DNA of 64,000 nt from Zoogloea dura (GTDB lineage Bacteria; Pseudomonadota; Gammaproteobacteria; Burkholderiales; Rhodocyclaceae). Each line of letters begins with the position of its first letter. The stretch's first letter is position 1. Below the pieces are notes generated by a model. It did not search any database. It worked only from the letters and a program-made list of their open reading frames with translations, and was not told where the DNA came from. Below are positions 28,723-37,877 of this stretch, in pieces. The stretch is from contig NZ_JABBGA010000013.1 in the NCBI RefSeq assembly GCF_012927165.1, positions 1-64,000 of the forward strand, written 5' to 3'. The translations under genes were made by a program, and so were the position numbers.

Positions 28723-29640
28723 ATGGGGCTTCTCCTGCGCCTTCTCGTCTGTGTGCTGCTCGTCATGGCCCTGCCCATGGCCCGGGCGGCCCAGGTTGCG
28801 CTCGTCATGTCCGAGGACGGCAGCGCCTTCGGCGAAGCCGCCGACGCCATCAGCACCGAACTGCGCAACGGCGGCCACCGGGTACAGTCCCTGCCCTACC
28901 CGCTCCGCGCCGAAGATACCCCGACCCTCAACAACAGCGCCCTGATCGTCACCCTCGGCACCCGTGCCGCGCAGGGCATTGCGGCGCTGGCACCGCGGGC
29001 GCCGGTGCTCTACGCCCTGCTCCCGCGCAGCGCCTACGAACGCCTGCCCCACCGGACGGATGACGGCAGGCGCTTCTCCGCGGTCTTCATCGACCAGCCG
29101 GCAACACGCCAGATCGAACTGCTGCGCCTCGCCCTGCCCGACTGGTCGCGTCTCGCCCTGCTGACCGGACGCGACAGCACCGATCTTGGCAACCGCCTCC
29201 AGGCCGTAGCCCGGGAGCGCAAGCTGCGGCCCGTCCTGGCCCAGGTGAATGACGAGAACGAGCTCTACCCCACCCTGCAGCGGGTTCTCGCCGAGCCCAC
29301 CATCCTGCTGGCCCTTCCCGACAGCAGCCTCTACAACAACCGGACCATCTCCAACATCCTGCTGACGGCCTATCACCAGCGCTCCCCGGTCATCGGCTTC
29401 TCCCCGGCCTACGTCAAGGCCGGCGCCCTGCTCGCGCTCTTCAGCACGCCTGCCCAGGTCGGCCAGCAAGCCGGCGAGGCCGCACGCCTGGGACTGGCCA
29501 CCGGCACCCTCCCGCCGCCCGCCCCGCCGCGCCAGTTCCGGGTCAGCACCAACCCCTATGTCGCCCGCTCGCTGGGCATCGTGCTGGACGAGCCCGGGCT
29601 CCTCAAGGAACGCCTCGAACGCCTGGAGGCCGGCCAGTGA
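28723..29640 (+). CDS. periplasmic ABC-type substrate-binding protein (PF04392-like)
   Basis: The 305-residue product has a signal peptide (hydrophobic residues 4-22, AxA-like site) and the layout of the uncharacterised ABC_sub_bind family: LIVTLGTRAAQ, FIDQPATRQIELLRLALPDW and VIGFSPAYVKAGALLALFSTP. It begins 6 bp after the TonB receptor gene and overlaps the kinase gene by four bases. No ABC permease or ATPase is encoded nearby. It may therefore deliver a ligand signal to the kinase instead of feeding transport; this is an inference from gene order. Confidence 0.75.
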   Translation: MGLLLRLLVCVLLVMALPMARAAQVALVMSEDGSAFGEAADAISTELRNGGHRVQSLPYPLRAEDTPTLNNSALIVTLGTRAAQGIAALAPRAPVLYALLPRSAYERLPHRTDDGRRFSAVFIDQPATRQIELLRLALPDWSRLALLTGRDSTDLGNRLQAVARERKLRPVLAQVNDENELYPTLQRVLAEPTILLALPDSSLYNNRTISNILLTAYHQRSPVIGFSPAYVKAGALLALFSTPAQVGQQAGEAARLGLATGTLPPPAPPRQFRVSTNPYVARSLGIVLDEPGLLKERLERLEAGQ

Positions 29641-31529
29641 TCCGCCTCAGCGACCTGGACATCCGCGCCCGGGCCATCCTCGTGGCAGTCCTCCCGACCA
29701 TGGTGATGGCCCTCGTGCTGATCGCCTATTTCACCTCCTCCCGCCTGTCCGACCTGGAAGCAGCCCACGTCCAGCGCGGCAAGGCCCTGGCCCGCCAGCT
29801 CGCCGCCGCCAGCGAGTACGGAGTGTTCTCCGGCAACCTGGACAGCCTGCGCAAGCAGGCCAACTCCATCCTGCAGGAGCAGGACGTGGTCCGCGTCACG
29901 GTGTTCAGCCCCCTGCAGGAGATCCTCGCCGACAGCGCCCGCCTGCCCGCCCCCGACAGCCTGCCCCTGGGCTCCCGCGAACGCAGGTCCACCCTGCGCT
30001 TTCGCGAGAAGGTCACCGGCCCTGGCGTCATCCTCGACGACGCCTTCCTGGAGACCGGCAGCAACACCAGCCCCCCGGGAGAACCCCACCACGGCGAAGT
30101 GCTGGTCGAGATGAGCCGCGACTCCCTGCGCGACGAGGAGGCACGGCTGCTGCGCACCGCCATCGTGATGGTGGCGGCGATCCTCTGCGCCAGCATCATC
30201 CTGGCCCTGCGCATGAGCCGTGGCATCTCCGGGCCGATCCAGCGCATCGCCTCCACCGTGGCCAGCTTCGGCCAGGGCACGCTCACTGCCCGGGTCCCGG
30301 CCGAGGGCGGCAAGAGCCTGCGCATGCTGGCCCTCGGGGTCAACGAGATGGCCGACCGCCTGAGCGCCTCCCGGGAAGACCTGGAACGCCAGATCGACGC
30401 CGCCACCCGGGAGCTCAAGAAGAAGAAGGAAGAAGCCGAACAGGGCAACCAGGCCAAGACCCGCTTCCTCGCCGCCGCCAGCCACGACCTGCGGCAGCCC
30501 ATGCACGCCCTGGGGCTGTTCGTCGCCGAACTGGGCCAGAAGCCCCATGCCCCGGACACCCGCCGTCTCGTCGAGCAGATCGCCGTCTCCGCCGAGACCA
30601 TGGAAAACCTGCTCGACAGTCTGCTCGACATCTCCCGCCTCGATGCCGGCGTGCTGGACCGCCAGATCAAGCCTTTTCCGCTGCAGCCCCTGCTCGAGCG
30701 CATCGACGTCGACTACCGCCGGGAGGCAGACCACAACGGGCAGCGCCTGCGCCTGCGCGCCACCGATGCCTGGGTGGAGAGCGACCCCCTGCTGCTCGAA
30801 CGCATCCTGCACAACCTGATCAGCAACGCCCTGCGCTACGCGCCCGGCGGAACCGTCCTGCTGGCCTGCCGGCGCCGCGGCCGGGTGGTGCGCATCGAGG
30901 TCCGCGACAATGGCCCCGGCATCGCCCCGGAAGCCCAGGAGGCCATTTTCCAGGAGTTCATCCAGCTCGATAACCCCGAGCGCAACCGGGCCAAGGGACT
31001 CGGGCTGGGGCTGGCTATCGTGCGCCGCCTGACCGACCTTCTCGATCACCGCCTGACCCTGCACTCCCGGCCCGGCCACGGCGCCCTGTTCGCCGTCGAG
31101 GTCCCGCGGGCCTCGCCGCGGACGCTCATCGACGGCGCCCCGCCGCCGCCCGCCCATGCCCTGCACGGCCTTCACGTGCTGCTGGTGGACGACGACCCCC
31201 TGGCCCTGGCGAGCACCGCCAGCCTGCTTGAATCCTGGGGCTGCGCGGTGACCACCGTCAGCGAGCCGGCTCTCCTCCTGCACAGCCTGGCAGGGTCGCC
31301 CCCGCCGGACATCATCCTGTGCGAGTACAAGGTCGGGAAGAGCAGCGGCCTGCTCCTCGTGCGCAACCTCCGCAACCATTTCGTCAAGGTCATTCCAGCC
31401 ATCATCCTGGGCAGTGACACTTCCGCCGAGGCCCTCGCCGACGTCCAGCAAGAGGGGCTCCCGCTGCTGCACAAGCCGGTTCGCCCCGGCCGCCTGCGCG
31501 CCCTGCTGCAGCGCAAGACCCAAGCCTGA
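29637..31529 (+). CDS. hybrid sensor histidine kinase with atypical receiver
   Basis: The 630-residue inner-membrane kinase starts with GTG overlapping the previous stop. Transmembrane helices lie at about 14-32 and 174-191 around a periplasmic sensor region, followed by HAMP and a coiled coil. The HisKA box is SHDLRQPMHAL with His283, and an HATPase domain shows DNGPGIAPEA and GLGLGLAIV. The C-terminal receiver (from about 511) keeps the acidic pocket VDDDP and the KPV lysine. At the phosphoacceptor position it reads ILCEYKV, with Glu563 where relatives have ADYRL. It is therefore probably locked in a phosphorylated-like or non-phosphorylatable state. Confidence 0.87.
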   Translation: MIRLSDLDIRARAILVAVLPTMVMALVLIAYFTSSRLSDLEAAHVQRGKALARQLAAASEYGVFSGNLDSLRKQANSILQEQDVVRVTVFSPLQEILADSARLPAPDSLPLGSRERRSTLRFREKVTGPGVILDDAFLETGSNTSPPGEPHHGEVLVEMSRDSLRDEEARLLRTAIVMVAAILCASIILALRMSRGISGPIQRIASTVASFGQGTLTARVPAEGGKSLRMLALGVNEMADRLSASREDLERQIDAATRELKKKKEEAEQGNQAKTRFLAAASHDLRQPMHALGLFVAELGQKPHAPDTRRLVEQIAVSAETMENLLDSLLDISRLDAGVLDRQIKPFPLQPLLERIDVDYRREADHNGQRLRLRATDAWVESDPLLLERILHNLISNALRYAPGGTVLLACRRRGRVVRIEVRDNGPGIAPEAQEAIFQEFIQLDNPERNRAKGLGLGLAIVRRLTDLLDHRLTLHSRPGHGALFAVEVPRASPRTLIDGAPPPPAHALHGLHVLLVDDDPLALASTASLLESWGCAVTTVSEPALLLHSLAGSPPPDIILCEYKVGKSSGLLLVRNLRNHFVKVIPAIILGSDTSAEALADVQQEGLPLLHKPVRPGRLRALLQRKTQA

Positions 31530-31595
31530 TGCAGCACTGCCCTTATTGGGTTACTATCAATGAGCCAATGACATATTCACGCGAAGGGGACACCG

Positions 31596-32012
31596 ATGAG
31601 CACTGAGAACAAGGCGCAGGACCCGATGGAGTTCATGCGCAGCATGTGGAGCAAGATGGGCTTCAGCCTGCCGGGCATGGTCACGCCGACCCTCGACGTG
31701 GATGAACTCGAAAAGCGCATCACCGACATGAAGGCCGTCGAGAGCTGGCTCAAGATGAACCTCAGCTCGCTGCAGATGGCGATCCAGGGCCTCGAAATGC
31801 AGCGTGCCACCATTGCCGCCATGCAGGCCATGAGCAAGGTCGCCGCCGAAGGTGGTCGCCCCGAAGGAGAAAACGCCCAGCCCAACCCCTTCTCTGCCGG
31901 CATGTGGCCCTGGAACATCATGCAGAACGCCGCCGAGCAGGCCGGCACCAAGGCCGCCGAAGCGCCCGCCCCCGCACCGGCCAAGCCTGGCAAGGCCAAG
32001 GACCCGAAGTAA
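31596..32012 (+). CDS. phaM: polyhydroxyalkanoate granule-associated protein PhaM-like
   Basis: The 138-residue protein matches PhaM in its conserved core (MVTPTLDVDELEKRITDMKAV and the NLSSLQMAIQGLEMQRATI helix) and in its Ala/Pro/Lys-rich C-terminal tail (PAPAPAKPGKAKDPK), which in PhaM contacts DNA. PhaM activates PHA synthase and ties PHB granules to the nucleoid. The tail here is short. It stands alone between the kinase and an oppositely oriented transporter; no phaC or phaP is in view. Confidence 0.8.
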   Translation: MSTENKAQDPMEFMRSMWSKMGFSLPGMVTPTLDVDELEKRITDMKAVESWLKMNLSSLQMAIQGLEMQRATIAAMQAMSKVAAEGGRPEGENAQPNPFSAGMWPWNIMQNAAEQAGTKAAEAPAPAPAKPGKAKDPK

Positions 32013-32034
32013 GGCGCGTCAGGCCGGGGCCTGT

Positions 32035-32940
32035 TCAGGCCCCCCGTCCCGCCAGCAGGCTCAACCAGACGGTCAGGGTTACCGCAGCGGCCACCGTGGT
32101 GGCCGAGATCAACCAGGCCACCCCCGGCCCGTCGCCCCCCATCCGCATCGCCAGGATATAGGCCGACGATGCAGTCGGCAGCGCGGCAAACATCACTGCC
32201 GTCGAAAAGGCCAGCCCACTCAGGCCCATGACACTGGCCAGCCCCCAGGCCAGCGCCGGCAGGGCCAGCAGCTTCACGGCGCACAGGTAGAAGGCGCCGA
32301 TCCGCCGGCCGCCGCTGTTGCCCACCTGCAGTGCCGCCCCCACCGCCAGCAGTCCCAGGGTCACCGCCGCATCCGCCAGGCGCTGCAGAAAAGGCAGGGC
32401 TGGCGCCGGCAGACTCATTCCCGAGAAATTGAACGCCATGCCGGCCAGGGTGGCGATGATCAGCGGATTGCGCGCCAGCTCACGCCCCAACCGCCCCTGC
32501 CCGTGGTGGGCCAGCAAGCCCACCGCGGCCATGTTGGCAAATGGCACCATCGCACCACACAGGGCCCCCATCGCCGCCACACCGGCCGCCCCGCCGAACT
32601 TGCCGGCCACGGCGATCCCGATATAGGTGTTGAAGCGGTAAGCGCACTGCACCCGCGAGGCGAAACCCATGGCGTCGAGTCCCATCAGAGGGCGTCCGAG
32701 CAGGGCCAGCAGCAGCCCGCCGGCCATGGTCAGCAAGCCCACCAGGAACAGCGGCGCGAAGCTTGTCAGATCGATGCTGGCCCGGGCCAGTGCATTGAAC
32801 AGCAGGGCCGGGAACAGCACGAAGTAGACGAGCTTCTCGGTGCCCTGCCAGAAGGCCTCTCCCAAGCCGCCATAACGACGCAACAGCACGCCCAGGGCGA
32901 TCAGGGCGAAATCAGGGAGGAGGAGCAGGAAGCTCTGCAT
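32035..32940 (-). CDS. AEC family transporter
   Basis: The 301-residue membrane protein has about ten hydrophobic helices. AEC-family hallmarks include the polar break FNTYIGIAVAGKFGGAAG and a C-terminal helix with ALPTASSAYILAMRMG. AEC carriers move organic acids or other small anions. The ATG at 32940 begins the first helix. Its neighbours give no direct clue to substrate. It is not closely similar to the other AEC gene in this window by eye. Confidence 0.8.
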   Translation of the reverse strand: MQSFLLLLPDFALIALGVLLRRYGGLGEAFWQGTEKLVYFVLFPALLFNALARASIDLTSFAPLFLVGLLTMAGGLLLALLGRPLMGLDAMGFASRVQCAYRFNTYIGIAVAGKFGGAAGVAAMGALCGAMVPFANMAAVGLLAHHGQGRLGRELARNPLIIATLAGMAFNFSGMSLPAPALPFLQRLADAAVTLGLLAVGAALQVGNSGGRRIGAFYLCAVKLLALPALAWGLASVMGLSGLAFSTAVMFAALPTASSAYILAMRMGGDGPGVAWLISATTVAAAVTLTVWLSLLAGRGA

Positions 32941-33124
32941 GGAGGCGGACGACAGTACGATCGATCCGCCGAGTGTGCCAGAAGCCTCACCTCCAGCCCA
33001 TGCGGGCTCTCCGCAACACGAGGGCCTTCCACTCCCCCGGTGCCTTTCACCTGCGGACGGCTCCAGCACAAAAAAAGCGCCGGGGTACCGGCGCTGTGGG
33101 AACACATGTCCTGAAGAAACCGGG

Positions 33125-34360
33125 CTATTCGTATCTGCGGATGTCGTCGATCACCTTGCCGTCATTGGCGAGGCTGCCGGGAGCGCAAAAGCTCACCTCC
33201 CCGCGCAGTTTGGTGAGCTCGCGGATGGAGGCGGCGATGGCCTCCGCCAGCCCCTCCACGGGTGCCCCAAGCTCGCAATGCAGGGTCATGCGGTCGTTGT
33301 GATCCGGGTTGTCCACCACCAGCCGGCCCCGCCCCACCTCCGGGTGGCGCTTGAGCACGGCAGCGATCTGCCCGGGATGCACGAACATGCCCTTCACCTT
33401 GGTGGTCTGGTCGGCCCGCCCCATCCAGCCCTTGATGCGCAGGTTGGTGCGCCCGCAGGGCGAGATGCCAGGCAGCACCGCGGACAGGTCGCCGGTGCCG
33501 AAGCGGATCAGGGGGTAATCCGGGTTGAAGGTGGTCACCACCACCTCGCCGACCTCGCCCTGAGCCACCGGGTCGCCGGTGCCGGGGCGGACGATTTCGA
33601 GGAGCACGTCCTCATCCACCACCAGGCCTTCGCGGGCCGGCGTCTCGAAGGCGATCAGCCCCAGATCGGCGGTGGCATAGGCCTGGTAGGCCTGGATACC
33701 GCGGGCCGCCAGGGCCTCCCGCTGGCTGGGCGGGAAGGCTTCGCCAGAGACGAAGGCCTTGCTCAGGCTGTCGATCTTCATGCCGAGTTCGTCGGCCTTG
33801 TCGAGGATGATGCGCAGGAAGGACGGCGTGCCGGCATAGGCATCCGGACGCAGGTCGAGCATCGCCGCCACCTGCTGCTCGGTCTGCCCCACGCCGGCGG
33901 GAAAGACGGTGCAGCCCAGGGCATGCGCCGCCGTCTCCATCATCGAGCCGGCGGGCGTGAAGTGGTAGGAGAAGGTGTTGTGCACCAGGTCGCCGGCCCG
34001 GAAGCCGGCGGCATAGAAGGCCCGGGCCATGCGCCAGTAATCCTTGCGCGCACCTTCCGGCTCGTAAATGGGTCCCGGTGAGGCAAAGACCCGGGCGCAG
34101 GCGCTGCCCCACTTCACGGTGGCCAGGCCGCCAAAGGGGCGGGCCGCCTTCTGCAGTTCGGAGAGCTCGGACTTGCGGATTACCGGCAGCGTGGCCAGCG
34201 CCTCCCGGCTGGTGATGCTGGCCGGGTCTACGTCCTTGAGCAGGGCGGAGAAGGCCGGGGCGTGGGCCCTGGCGTGAGCCACCTGGGCAGGCAGGCGGGC
34301 GAACAGGTCGCGCTCCCGCTCGGCCGGGTCGCGGGTTTCACGGGCATCGTAGTAGTTCAT
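33125..34360 (-). CDS. phenylacetate-CoA ligase (PaaK)-family AMP-forming ligase
   Basis: The 411-residue protein has the PaaK-type compact adenylate-forming fold: PVIRKSELSELQ near the N terminus, HNTFSYHFTPAG and GTPSFLRIIL in the middle, and the C-terminal domain motifs LIRFGTGDLS and GRADQTTKVKGMFV. Members make aryl-CoA thioesters. It lies 29 bp downstream of livF and probably belongs to the same leftward operon as the transporter and another acyl-CoA synthetase. The phosphate loop is less canonical than in PaaK itself, and the acid substrate is unknown. Confidence 0.82.
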   Translation of the reverse strand: MNYYDARETRDPAERERDLFARLPAQVAHARAHAPAFSALLKDVDPASITSREALATLPVIRKSELSELQKAARPFGGLATVKWGSACARVFASPGPIYEPEGARKDYWRMARAFYAAGFRAGDLVHNTFSYHFTPAGSMMETAAHALGCTVFPAGVGQTEQQVAAMLDLRPDAYAGTPSFLRIILDKADELGMKIDSLSKAFVSGEAFPPSQREALAARGIQAYQAYATADLGLIAFETPAREGLVVDEDVLLEIVRPGTGDPVAQGEVGEVVVTTFNPDYPLIRFGTGDLSAVLPGISPCGRTNLRIKGWMGRADQTTKVKGMFVHPGQIAAVLKRHPEVGRGRLVVDNPDHNDRMTLHCELGAPVEGLAEAIAASIRELTKLRGEVSFCAPGSLANDGKVIDDIRRYE

Positions 34361-34389
34361 GGTTTCTCCGCGTGTGGTTTCAGGCCCGC

Positions 34390-35190
34390 TCAAGACAGCC
34401 AGCGCTTGCGCCGACGGTAGTGCTTCACTTCACGGAAACTCTTGCGCCCCTCGGAGGACAGGCCCAGGTAGAACTCCTTGACGTCCTCGTTGGTACGCAG
34501 ATCCTCGGCCTCGCCTTCCATCACGACCCGGCCGTTCTCGAGGATGTAGCCAAAGTCGGCATAGCGCAGGGCCACCATGGTGTTCTGCTCGGCCAGCAGG
34601 AAACTCACGTTTTCCTTGCTGTTGAGGTCTTTCACGATCTCGAAGATCTCCTCGACGATCTGCGGCGCCAGGCCCATCGAGGGCTCGTCGAGCAGGATCA
34701 TCTCGGGCTTGGCCATCAGGGCGCGGCCGATCGCGCACATCTGCTGCTCGCCGCCCGAGGTATAGCCGGCCTGGGAGGTCCGGCGTGTCTTGAGGCGGGG
34801 GAAGTAGGCGTACACCTTGTCGAGGCTCTCCCTCAGCTCGGCGCGGGATTGGCTGCGGGTGTAGGCGCCGGTGAGCAGGTTCTCCTCGATGGACAGGTGG
34901 CCGAAGCAGTGCCGCCCCTCCATCACCTGGATCACGCCCTTCTTCACCAGCTCGGCCGGTGTCTTCTGGTCGATGCGCTCGCCCTTGAACTCGACGCTGC
35001 CCTTGGTCACGTCGCCACGCTCGGCGCGCAACAGGTTGGAGATCGATTTGAGCGTGGTGCTCTTGCCGGCGCCATTGGCCCCCAGCAAGGCCACGATCTT
35101 GCCCTGGGGCACCTGCAGGGAGACCCCCTTGAGGACGAGGATCACGTGGTCGTAGATGACCTCGATATTGTTGATGCTGAGGTAAGACAT
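34390..35190 (-). CDS. livF: branched-chain amino acid-type ABC transporter ATP-binding protein
   Basis: The roughly 266-residue ATPase has Walker A GANGAGKST, signature SGGEQQM, Walker B MILLDEPS and the switch His replaced by Gln in LAEQNT, as usual for LivF. A start at 35202 gives four more residues but leaves no room for a ribosome site; AAGGGG lies upstream of both. The C-terminal extension with RRRKRW is longer than in E. coli LivF. It is part of the leftward liv cassette. Confidence 0.9.
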   Translation of the reverse strand: MSYLSINNIEVIYDHVILVLKGVSLQVPQGKIVALLGANGAGKSTTLKSISNLLRAERGDVTKGSVEFKGERIDQKTPAELVKKGVIQVMEGRHCFGHLSIEENLLTGAYTRSQSRAELRESLDKVYAYFPRLKTRRTSQAGYTSGGEQQMCAIGRALMAKPEMILLDEPSMGLAPQIVEEIFEIVKDLNSKENVSFLLAEQNTMVALRYADFGYILENGRVVMEGEAEDLRTNEDVKEFYLGLSSEGRKSFREVKHYRRRKRWLS

Positions 35191-35297
35191 GGCGTCGGCC
35201 ATCCCCTTTTTACGGGCAACTCACGTCACCCTCGGTCTTGTTCTGTCGCGAAAACTCAGTCTTCCAGCACACCAGGGGTGGCGAGAAACCGTAGCGA

Positions 35298-35371
35298 GCG
35301 CCCCGAGGTCGCAAGGAGGAACGGAGCTGTACTGGAGTACAGCGAGTACCGGACTTGCGAGATCGGGGCGC
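35298..35371. other. nested hairpin element between the substrate-binding protein and livF genes
   Basis: The 205-bp gap holds an outer 18-bp stem, GCGCCCCGAGGTCGCAAG (35298-35315) pairing with 35354-35371 with two mismatches. Inside it is a perfect inner hairpin, CTGTACT-GG-AGTACAG (35327-35342). Its place directly after an abundant periplasmic protein gene resembles REP-like elements that protect upstream mRNA and reduce downstream expression. It may also be a dispersed repeat. Confidence 0.6.
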
Positions 35372-35395
35372 GCAGCAGGTTTATCGCCGCCCCGG

Positions 35396-36721
35396 TCAGC
35401 TTTCCTTGGAGCAGTCGCGGGGCTTGATGCCCTTTTCCTTGGCATAGGCGGCGGCCGACTCTTCGATCATGCCGCGCACCAGCGGGCGGTCGGAGTCCAC
35501 CCAGTCGGTGATGACCTTCCACTGGTTGCCGTCCCACTGCTGGAACTTCACCTTGCCCGGGCCTTCGTGGTCGGCGCAGGTGATCTTCAGCGGCGGCAGG
35601 AAGCCGGTGGCGCCGAGGGCCTTCAGGCGGGCGTCATCCAGGTTGAGGTTCTCGAAGCCCCAGCGGACCTGTTCGCCGGTCAGGGCCTTGCCCTTGCCGT
35701 ACTTCTCCTGGGCCTTGCGGATCGCCTCGACGGTGATGATCCCGTGCACCACGCCGCGGTTGTAATACACCGAGCCGACACGGGTCTTGTCTTCCATGTT
35801 GCCCTTGTTCTTGCCATACACATGCTTCTTGATGTCGGCGATCACCGGGTAGTTGGCGCCCGCCACGTTGAAGCCTGCAGCAACGAAGCCCTTGGCAGCC
35901 GGGCCGGCGGGGATGGTGTCCTCTTCAGCGCCGGACCACCACACACCAATCAGCTTCTCGCGCGGGAAGCCGGTCTTGGCCGCGGCCTTGATGGCCGTCG
36001 GGTTCATCACGCCCCAGCCCCACAGCACCACGTAGTCCGGCTTGGCCTGGCGGATCTGCAGCCACTGGGACTGCTGCTCGTTGCCCGGGTGGGCCACGGC
36101 GATCTTGATCACTTCAAAGCCATGCTTGGCCGCCAGCTTGTCCATGATCGCGTGGGATTCCTTGCCATAGGCGGAATCGTGGTAGAGCAGGCCGATCTTC
36201 TTGCCCTTCAGCTTGTCCATGCCCCCTTCCTTCTGGCCCATGTAATTCACGATGGCCGAAGCCTGGGACCAGTAGGTCGTGATCATCGGGAAGACCCACG
36301 GGAAGACCCGGCCATCGGCCGCATCGGTACGGCCGTAGCCGATGGTGACCATGGGGATCTTGTCCTGGGCGACCTTTTCGAGCACCGAATAGGTGATGCC
36401 GGTAGACACCGGCTGGAACACGGAGTTACCGGTGGAGCCCTTCTTCTTGAGACGCTCGTAGCACTCGACACCACGGGCGTTGTTGTATTCGGTCTCGCAC
36501 TCTTCCCAGCTCAGCTTGACGCCATTGACGCCACCGTCACGCTCATTGACGAGCTGCATGTAGTCGATCCAGCCACCGAACAGACCGGAGCCACCGGCCG
36601 CGTAGGGGCCGACACGATAGCTGGGCAGGCCGATGAACTGCTCCTCGTTGGCGCTGGCCAGGGAGGAACCCAGGAGGCCGGCGATGATTGCGCCGAGCAG
36701 AACGGTTTTCTTCAGTTTCAT
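35396..36721 (-). CDS. ABC transporter periplasmic substrate-binding protein (Liv/Urt family)
   Basis: The 441-residue precursor has a clear signal peptide (KLKK, a hydrophobic core, ASANEE cleavage region) and a type I periplasmic binding fold. It is longer than amino-acid LivK proteins (about 370), in a size class often found near aromatic or fatty acid CoA ligases in Azoarcus-like genomes. Within the leftward cassette it lies between livM upstream and livF downstream. With a CoA ligase at each end of the operon, an aromatic or carboxylic acid ligand is plausible but unproven. Confidence 0.88.
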   Translation of the reverse strand: MKLKKTVLLGAIIAGLLGSSLASANEEQFIGLPSYRVGPYAAGGSGLFGGWIDYMQLVNERDGGVNGVKLSWEECETEYNNARGVECYERLKKKGSTGNSVFQPVSTGITYSVLEKVAQDKIPMVTIGYGRTDAADGRVFPWVFPMITTYWSQASAIVNYMGQKEGGMDKLKGKKIGLLYHDSAYGKESHAIMDKLAAKHGFEVIKIAVAHPGNEQQSQWLQIRQAKPDYVVLWGWGVMNPTAIKAAAKTGFPREKLIGVWWSGAEEDTIPAGPAAKGFVAAGFNVAGANYPVIADIKKHVYGKNKGNMEDKTRVGSVYYNRGVVHGIITVEAIRKAQEKYGKGKALTGEQVRWGFENLNLDDARLKALGATGFLPPLKITCADHEGPGKVKFQQWDGNQWKVITDWVDSDRPLVRGMIEESAAAYAKEKGIKPRDCSKES

Positions 36722-36788
36722 GTGTTTGTCTCCTCTTTTATGGTGTGGGTGCTGCTGGCGGAAGGCGGAGGTCGCCTGCTCGCTTTCG

Positions 36789-37856
36789 TTAATGGGGGAA
36801 AGGCCAGAGGCGCAGCTTCTCCTTGGCGATCTGCCACAGGCGGGCGAGGCCATGGGGCTCGACGATCAGGAAGAAGATGATCAGGCCGCCGAACACGATG
36901 AGCTGGAAATTGGACACGAAGCCCGCCCCCAGCGCATCACCGAAGATCATCGGGACGAAGTTGTCGAGGAAGATCGGCAGCAGCACGATGAAGGCGGCAC
37001 CCAGGAAGGAGCCCATGATCGAGCCCACTCCGCCGATGATGATCATGAACAGGATCTTGAAGGACAGGTCGAGGTTGAAACCTTCCGGCTCCACCGTGCC
37101 GATGTAGGTGTAGGCATACAGGGCCCCCGCCACGCCGCAGTAGAAGGAGCTCACCGCGAAGGCCAGCAGCTTGGTGCGCATCAGGCGGAAACCGATCACC
37201 TGGGCGGCCACGTCCATGTCCCGCACCGCCATCCAGGCCCGCCCGGTGGAGGAGCGCACCATGTTCTTGGCCAGCAGGGCCATGAAGGCGACGATCAGGA
37301 AGGTCAGCACGTACTTGGCCTCCGGCGTCGAGAAGGTGTAGCCGAGGATGGTCACGTCCTGGGCCGTCACCACGCCGGACGAGGAGTTGTTGGAGAACCA
37401 CGGAAACTTCACCAGCGCCCAGACGATGAAGAACTGGGCCGCCAGGGTCGCCACCGCCAGGTAGAAGCCCTTGATGCGCAAGCTCGGCAACCCGAACAGG
37501 ATGCCCACCAGCGCCGCCGTCACCCCGGCCAGCACCAGGGCCACCAGGAAGGGCATGCCCTCGATGCGCAGGATGAAGTTGTAGGCAGCGAAGGCCCCCA
37601 CGGCCATGAACGCGGCCGACCCCAGCGACAGCTGACCGGCATAGCCGGTGAGGATGTTGAGGCCGATGGCGGCCAGGGAGAAGATCAGTACCGGGATGAG
37701 GATGGCCTTGAGCCAATACTCGTTGGTCAGCAGGGGCACGGCAACGCCGAACACCAGCATCAGCACCCAGAATCCGATCCGGTCCTGGCGGATCGGGAAG
37801 ATCTGCGAATCTTCGGCGTAAGTGGCCTTGAACTGGCCGGCTTCACGGTAAAGCAT
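36789..37856 (-). CDS. livM: ABC transporter permease, LivM type
   Basis: The 355-residue inner-membrane protein has about ten hydrophobic helices and LivM motifs: AIGLNILTGYAGQLSLG near residue 63 and the cytoplasmic loop RAWMAVRDMDVAAQVIGF that contacts the ATPase. It follows livH by 21 bp and precedes the substrate-binding gene by 67 bp. Confidence 0.92.
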   Translation of the reverse strand: MLYREAGQFKATYAEDSQIFPIRQDRIGFWVLMLVFGVAVPLLTNEYWLKAILIPVLIFSLAAIGLNILTGYAGQLSLGSAAFMAVGAFAAYNFILRIEGMPFLVALVLAGVTAALVGILFGLPSLRIKGFYLAVATLAAQFFIVWALVKFPWFSNNSSSGVVTAQDVTILGYTFSTPEAKYVLTFLIVAFMALLAKNMVRSSTGRAWMAVRDMDVAAQVIGFRLMRTKLLAFAVSSFYCGVAGALYAYTYIGTVEPEGFNLDLSFKILFMIIIGGVGSIMGSFLGAAFIVLLPIFLDNFVPMIFGDALGAGFVSNFQLIVFGGLIIFFLIVEPHGLARLWQIAKEKLRLWPFPH

Positions 37857-37877
37857 TGTTCTTGCTCCTTGTCGCGG

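Noticed and set aside
29556-31523. 655-codon minus-strand frame opposite the hybrid kinase
   Set aside because: Antisense shadow of a gene with clear HAMP, HisKA, HATPase and receiver motifs.
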